From contig LUZV01000070.1 of NCBI GenBank assembly GCA_001603765.1, positions 1-17,724 on the forward strand: a stretch of 17,724 nt of DNA. The letters are read 5' to 3'. Of the stretch, positions 15,090 to 17,724 are shown piece after piece (positions within the stretch are counted from its first letter, which is position 1; each line of letters begins with the position of its first letter). Under the pieces are notes generated by a model. It was not told the DNA's origin and ran no database searches. It was given only the letters and a program-made list of their open reading frames with translations. The position numbers and the translations under genes were made by a program. This stretch comes from Anaerolineales bacterium Chloro_02. GTDB lineage: Bacteria > Chloroflexota > Anaerolineae > Anaerolineales > Anaerolineaceae.

Positions 15090-16916
15090 TCAGGGAATCA
15101 TGATTTTTAGATTATCGAAGCCAACTTTAATCCCGCTTGATTCGAAAGTTCCAGCCAGCATGCCAAAACTTCCAGGTACAAAATTGGGATCATACACCTC
15201 ACCAAGCAGGATGCCATTCACCGCCAAAAGCAGTTTATCACGGCTGCACTGAGCTTGTAAGCGGTACGGCCCGGCGCCAGCCAGCTGTTCGCTATAGGTC
15301 CAGCTGATGAGCGTCTGATATTCCGATCCAACCTGCTTCCAGATCGAATAATATCCGTCCTCACTGATCTCCAGCGCGGTAAAATGTTCATTATCCTGCA
15401 GCCCGCAAATAAAGCCAAAGTCCCCATCGCCAGCCGGGTGGATCACGCGCACATCAACTTCCGCCATCAAATTATCATAAGCAAAAGATTGATCCGCCCA
15501 ATATAGGTACATAGGCAGGTTCACATTAATGGTATATTCTCCGTTTTCATACGCGCGCCCGCCGTCTTCGTCCTGAGAAACCAACCATCCGCTGTTTTGG
15601 GTAGAGAAATCATCCTCAAAAATAACCGTGCCCGAATCTCCATAAGCCACATTTTGTGCCCCACCAGAGCTCACATTCACTTCTCCGCGTCTGGCGGCGG
15701 CGATCATGTCTTTTGCCAGATTTATCGGTCGCAGGGCGTTAATAAATCCGCCCGTAGGCACGCAGTCATCATATTCGTCAATGTAGCCGTCGCGATTGGT
15801 ATCCCGCAGAGGTCTGCAGTCAACCATATCCAGCGAGGCGTCACCATAACCCACTTGCGTTGGCACGCCAACGATCCGCCCTTCGCTATCAACAGCCAAC
15901 CCACCCGAATTGCCGCCGGCAATTGTACCGCTGGTCTTGATAAAAGCCCGATTACCAAATGGCTCCTCAGCCGTAAAGCCGCTCACCTCGCCTCGAGTCA
16001 GCGTAATGGTCGCGCCGCCGATGCCCGGATAGCCCAAAATTACGATCGGCTCGCCTAAATCCAGCGCATCCGAATCGCCCAGCGGCACAAAGGGCAGCTT
16101 AAGCTGACTGTAATCCAGAGCGTTTCCCTGCATATCCTCCGCGAGTTTAATCACCGCCAGGTCCCTGGCAGCGTCCGCCTGCACCACATAGGCATAGTAG
16201 CTTTCCACCGGCAGCTGATCCTGAGCGACCGTGAGCCCAACCACCAAAGCCACAACTTCATCATACCGGGTGGAGCTGACAACATGATCATTGGTCAAAA
16301 TGAGACCATCCGAGCTGATAATCGTCCCCGATCCTGTCCATGCTGGCACGACCTCACCATTCATGCGGATATACGCAGTGATTTGCACAACCGCCTGATA
16401 GGGAATCGGTCCAAGATTTGGCGCGTCCTCCACCTGCGATACACCCGGCTCCCAATTTGTTGGCGTGGTTCCTGCGACTTTCATAGTAGTCTCGATCGCC
16501 GTCACCCCAGAGCTTGCCACCACCTGCCACTCGCCTTTAACATCGCCGCTTTTATTGGCTCTAAAACGAAAAACAAAGTTTTCAACCCCATTTGGTGCGA
16601 TGGTCATATCCAACTTGATGACCCCATCGCCATTTGCCTGTTGATCCATGTTCAGAGCCGGGAGAGAACCCTCATAACTCGCCCACTCAAAAAAACTCGA
16701 GCCGAAGCGGATCTCAGTCACATGAACGTTAACCGTGTCCACGTTTGAGAGCTGCAGCTGAAGCTCAAACATCTGACCCTGCTGAATTCCGGTGTTTGGG
16801 TGCCTGGCACTCACTTGTAATTTCCCGCCAACCGGTTGACTGGGGGAGGAACAGGAACTGATGAGCAGCATCAGGGCTAAGATTACGATCACGGGTTTGA
16901 GGTGGTTTCTTTTCAT
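15090..16916 (-). CDS. Secreted S1C trypsin-like serine protease lipoprotein with calcium-loop insert and C-terminal jelly-roll-like module
   Basis: The ATG at 16916 has GGAG 8 nt upstream and gives 608 residues; the longer frame to 16967 adds residues from the promoter region. The signal peptide ends in the lipobox LLISSC (C22). Residues about 30-148 form a beta-rich, Ig/cohesin-like region. The chymotrypsin-fold protease spans about 170-405 with triad H211 (TNDHVV), D252 (ARDLAVIKL) and S337 (GGNSGG), as in DegP/HtrA enzymes. After the serine, a DTNRDGYIDEYDD loop (372-384) sits between C367 and C385 and looks like an EF-hand or thrombospondin-type-3 calcium site. Residues about 430-608 (DDFSTQNSGW onward) resemble concanavalin-like modules; no PDZ domain is present. 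It is an outer-surface protease, probably for protein quality control or peptide supply. Confidence 0.9.
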   Translation of the reverse strand: MKRNHLKPVIVILALMLLISSCSSPSQPVGGKLQVSARHPNTGIQQGQMFELQLQLSNVDTVNVHVTEIRFGSSFFEWASYEGSLPALNMDQQANGDGVIKLDMTIAPNGVENFVFRFRANKSGDVKGEWQVVASSGVTAIETTMKVAGTTPTNWEPGVSQVEDAPNLGPIPYQAVVQITAYIRMNGEVVPAWTGSGTIISSDGLILTNDHVVSSTRYDEVVALVVGLTVAQDQLPVESYYAYVVQADAARDLAVIKLAEDMQGNALDYSQLKLPFVPLGDSDALDLGEPIVILGYPGIGGATITLTRGEVSGFTAEEPFGNRAFIKTSGTIAGGNSGGLAVDSEGRIVGVPTQVGYGDASLDMVDCRPLRDTNRDGYIDEYDDCVPTGGFINALRPINLAKDMIAAARRGEVNVSSGGAQNVAYGDSGTVIFEDDFSTQNSGWLVSQDEDGGRAYENGEYTINVNLPMYLYWADQSFAYDNLMAEVDVRVIHPAGDGDFGFICGLQDNEHFTALEISEDGYYSIWKQVGSEYQTLISWTYSEQLAGAGPYRLQAQCSRDKLLLAVNGILLGEVYDPNFVPGSFGMLAGTFESSGIKVGFDNLKIMIP

Positions 16917-16950
16917 CAGACTTTCTCCATCATTTCGCTCGGCTGCCATT

Positions 16951-16956
16951 ATTGTA
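16951..16956 (-). promoter_or_regulatory. Candidate -10 element for the S1C protease gene
   Basis: TACAAT on the minus strand (16956-16951), preceded directly by TG, lies 34 nt before the chosen ATG at 16916. A match of three of six bases to the -35 (TGTGAA) sits 17 nt upstream. The placement supports the 16916 start, since the longer frame would begin upstream of this element. Confidence 0.4.
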
Positions 16957-17032
16957 CATAAAAGCAACCAAACTTCACAGCCTTATGTCAGATTGCGCGG
17001 GGCTTGCGTGCTCCTAGACGAAATTTTTGGGA

Positions 17033-17059
17033 GGCGGGAGAGTTTTTCACTCTCCCGCC
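17033..17059 (-). terminator. Strong GC-rich hairpin after the lipoprotein gene, without a clear T-run
   Basis: GGCGGGAGAG (17033-17042) and CTCTCCCGCC (17050-17059) form a perfect 10-bp stem with a 7-nt loop, 25 bp after the lipoprotein stop on the minus strand. The minus strand then reads TCCCAAAAATTT, so the usual T-run is absent and termination efficiency is uncertain. The rest of the 168-bp gap to 16917 holds the S1C protease promoter. Confidence 0.55.
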
Positions 17060-17084
17060 AACACGGCAGAGTTGATATTCCGCC

Positions 17085-17724
17085 TTAATTCCAGTTGATG
17101 GTTGGGTCGAGCGGCCAGCCTATACCCTCAGGATCGGTTGCGTACCAGTCAATTGGGTCCACATTGGGCGTATCTTGCCCGGCTTTCACTTCCACTGTAA
17201 TCAGCGCGTGGCTTGGGCAGCTTGCTAACAGCCCACAGGTAACAAACTCAGAGTATCCCGCGTAAAAGGTCCGCGAAGGCTGCGCGATTACATACGCCAA
17301 CACGCGGTATTTCCCCACCGGAAGCTCCGGGAAACTATAAGTGCTCTGGTTGGTAACAGTGTTTTGCCAATAGTATTCTCCGGTCAGGGTATTCATCGCC
17401 ACGATCCTCAGCGGAGGGATCCCTTGCGAAGGATATCCGAGCTTACCAGAAATGCTGCCGGTCGGACGAGATGTTGCTGTTGGCACGCCAATCGTAGGCG
17501 TAGGGGTTGGGGTGTCGGTGGGTGTTGGGGCAAGCGTCGGGCAAACCGGGCAGGTAGCAGTCGGTTCAAAACCTTTGTATGCAGCCCGTCAATTTCATTC
17601 GCCTGAACGGTTAGCTGCACATTAGCGCCAACGAGCGTGGCGCGCAGCTCCGCCTCAACTGCGGTGTTAGCAGCTGGCACACAGGCGCTCAGTGCAAGCA
17701 AAAGAATTATCAGAGGGAAAACCA
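17085..17724 (-). CDS. Lipoprotein with Thr/Pro-rich linker and carboxypeptidase-regulatory-like domain; N-terminus off the right edge, apparent frameshift
   Basis: The frame entering from the right edge reads VFPLIILLLALSAC, a lipoprotein signal peptide with lipobox LSAC, then a helical stretch ending NEIDGLHTK (about 17575). In that frame the protein then becomes Arg/Leu/Pro/Gln-rich and ends at 17408. A different frame, open from just after a TGA at 17591-17589, reads FEPTATCPVCPTLAPTPT, a typical Thr/Pro linker. It continues through SGKLGYPSQGIPPLRIVAMN to a beta-sandwich domain ending DPTINWN at 17085. The two halves clearly belong together; a single base missing near the A-run at 17576-17574 (minus AAAGG) would explain the break. 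The C-terminal domain resembles transthyretin/carboxypeptidase-regulatory modules of surface lipoproteins (YSFPELPVGKYRVLAYV). Whether it is a pseudogene or a sequencing error is open. It is probably an extracellular adhesion or scaffold lipoprotein of unknown function. Confidence 0.72.

Noticed and set aside
15597..16058. 153-codon open frame on the plus strand
   Set aside because: It lies opposite the protease catalytic domain, whose triad is intact.
8084..16980. 11-base match AAACTTCACAG shared by the pepF promoter (minus strand) and the region before the S1C protease (plus strand)
   Set aside because: The two copies are in opposite orientation relative to their genes, and many chance 11-base matches are expected in 17.7 kb searched on both strands.

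Overview
The window looks like a chromosomal segment of an anaerobic Chloroflexota (Anaerolineae-type) bacterium. This assignment is inferred from moderate GC content, from Thr/Pro-rich linkers between a lipobox and a carboxypeptidase-regulatory-like domain, from an S1C protease with a C-terminal jelly-roll-like module instead of PDZ domains, and from an APC permease carrying universal-stress (USP) domains. No rRNA, tRNA, CRISPR array, insertion sequence, phage gene or attachment site was found. Coding density is high and no gap exceeds 270 bp.

Layout from left to right. An amino-acid permease fused to tandem USP domains runs leftward off the left edge (1-2127). A divergent control region with a 9-bp inverted repeat separates it from a rightward pair: a membrane-anchored M20 peptidase (2396-4072) and a HAD phosphatase (4097-4819). 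A MefA-like MFS exporter (4828-6141) and the oligoendopeptidase PepF (6226-8031) read leftward, with an intrinsic terminator lodged between them. A leftward series follows: PlsC-type acyltransferase, DnaJ/CbpA-type co-chaperone, LOG-family phosphoribohydrolase, HAD 5'-nucleotidase, S41 C-terminal processing protease and YugP-type membrane zinc protease (13361 down to 8241), closed by a strong terminator at 8196-8223. A rightward MscS channel (13613-14644) converges on a leftward pair: a secreted S1C protease lipoprotein (16916-15090) and an acyl-CoA thioesterase (15081-14671). The last gene is a leftward lipoprotein (17724-17085) that is cut by the right edge and broken by an apparent frameshift.

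Functionally, the window is rich in peptidases: M20, M3, S41, YugP and S1C enzymes all lie within about 15 kb, together with an amino-acid permease. This fits a peptide- and amino-acid-using fermenter that also maintains envelope protein quality (CtpA, YugP, S1C protease, DnaJ, MscS). LOG and the 5'-nucleotidase overlap by 4 bp and both act on nucleoside monophosphates, which suggests nucleotide salvage or housecleaning.

I did not find a clear new multi-gene defence or biosynthetic system. The best leads are an attenuator-like leader in front of the exporter, a calcium-loop insertion held between two cysteines in the S1C protease, the operator-like repeat at the permease promoter, a probable leaderless mscS mRNA, a variant acyltransferase motif, and the frameshifted lipoprotein.
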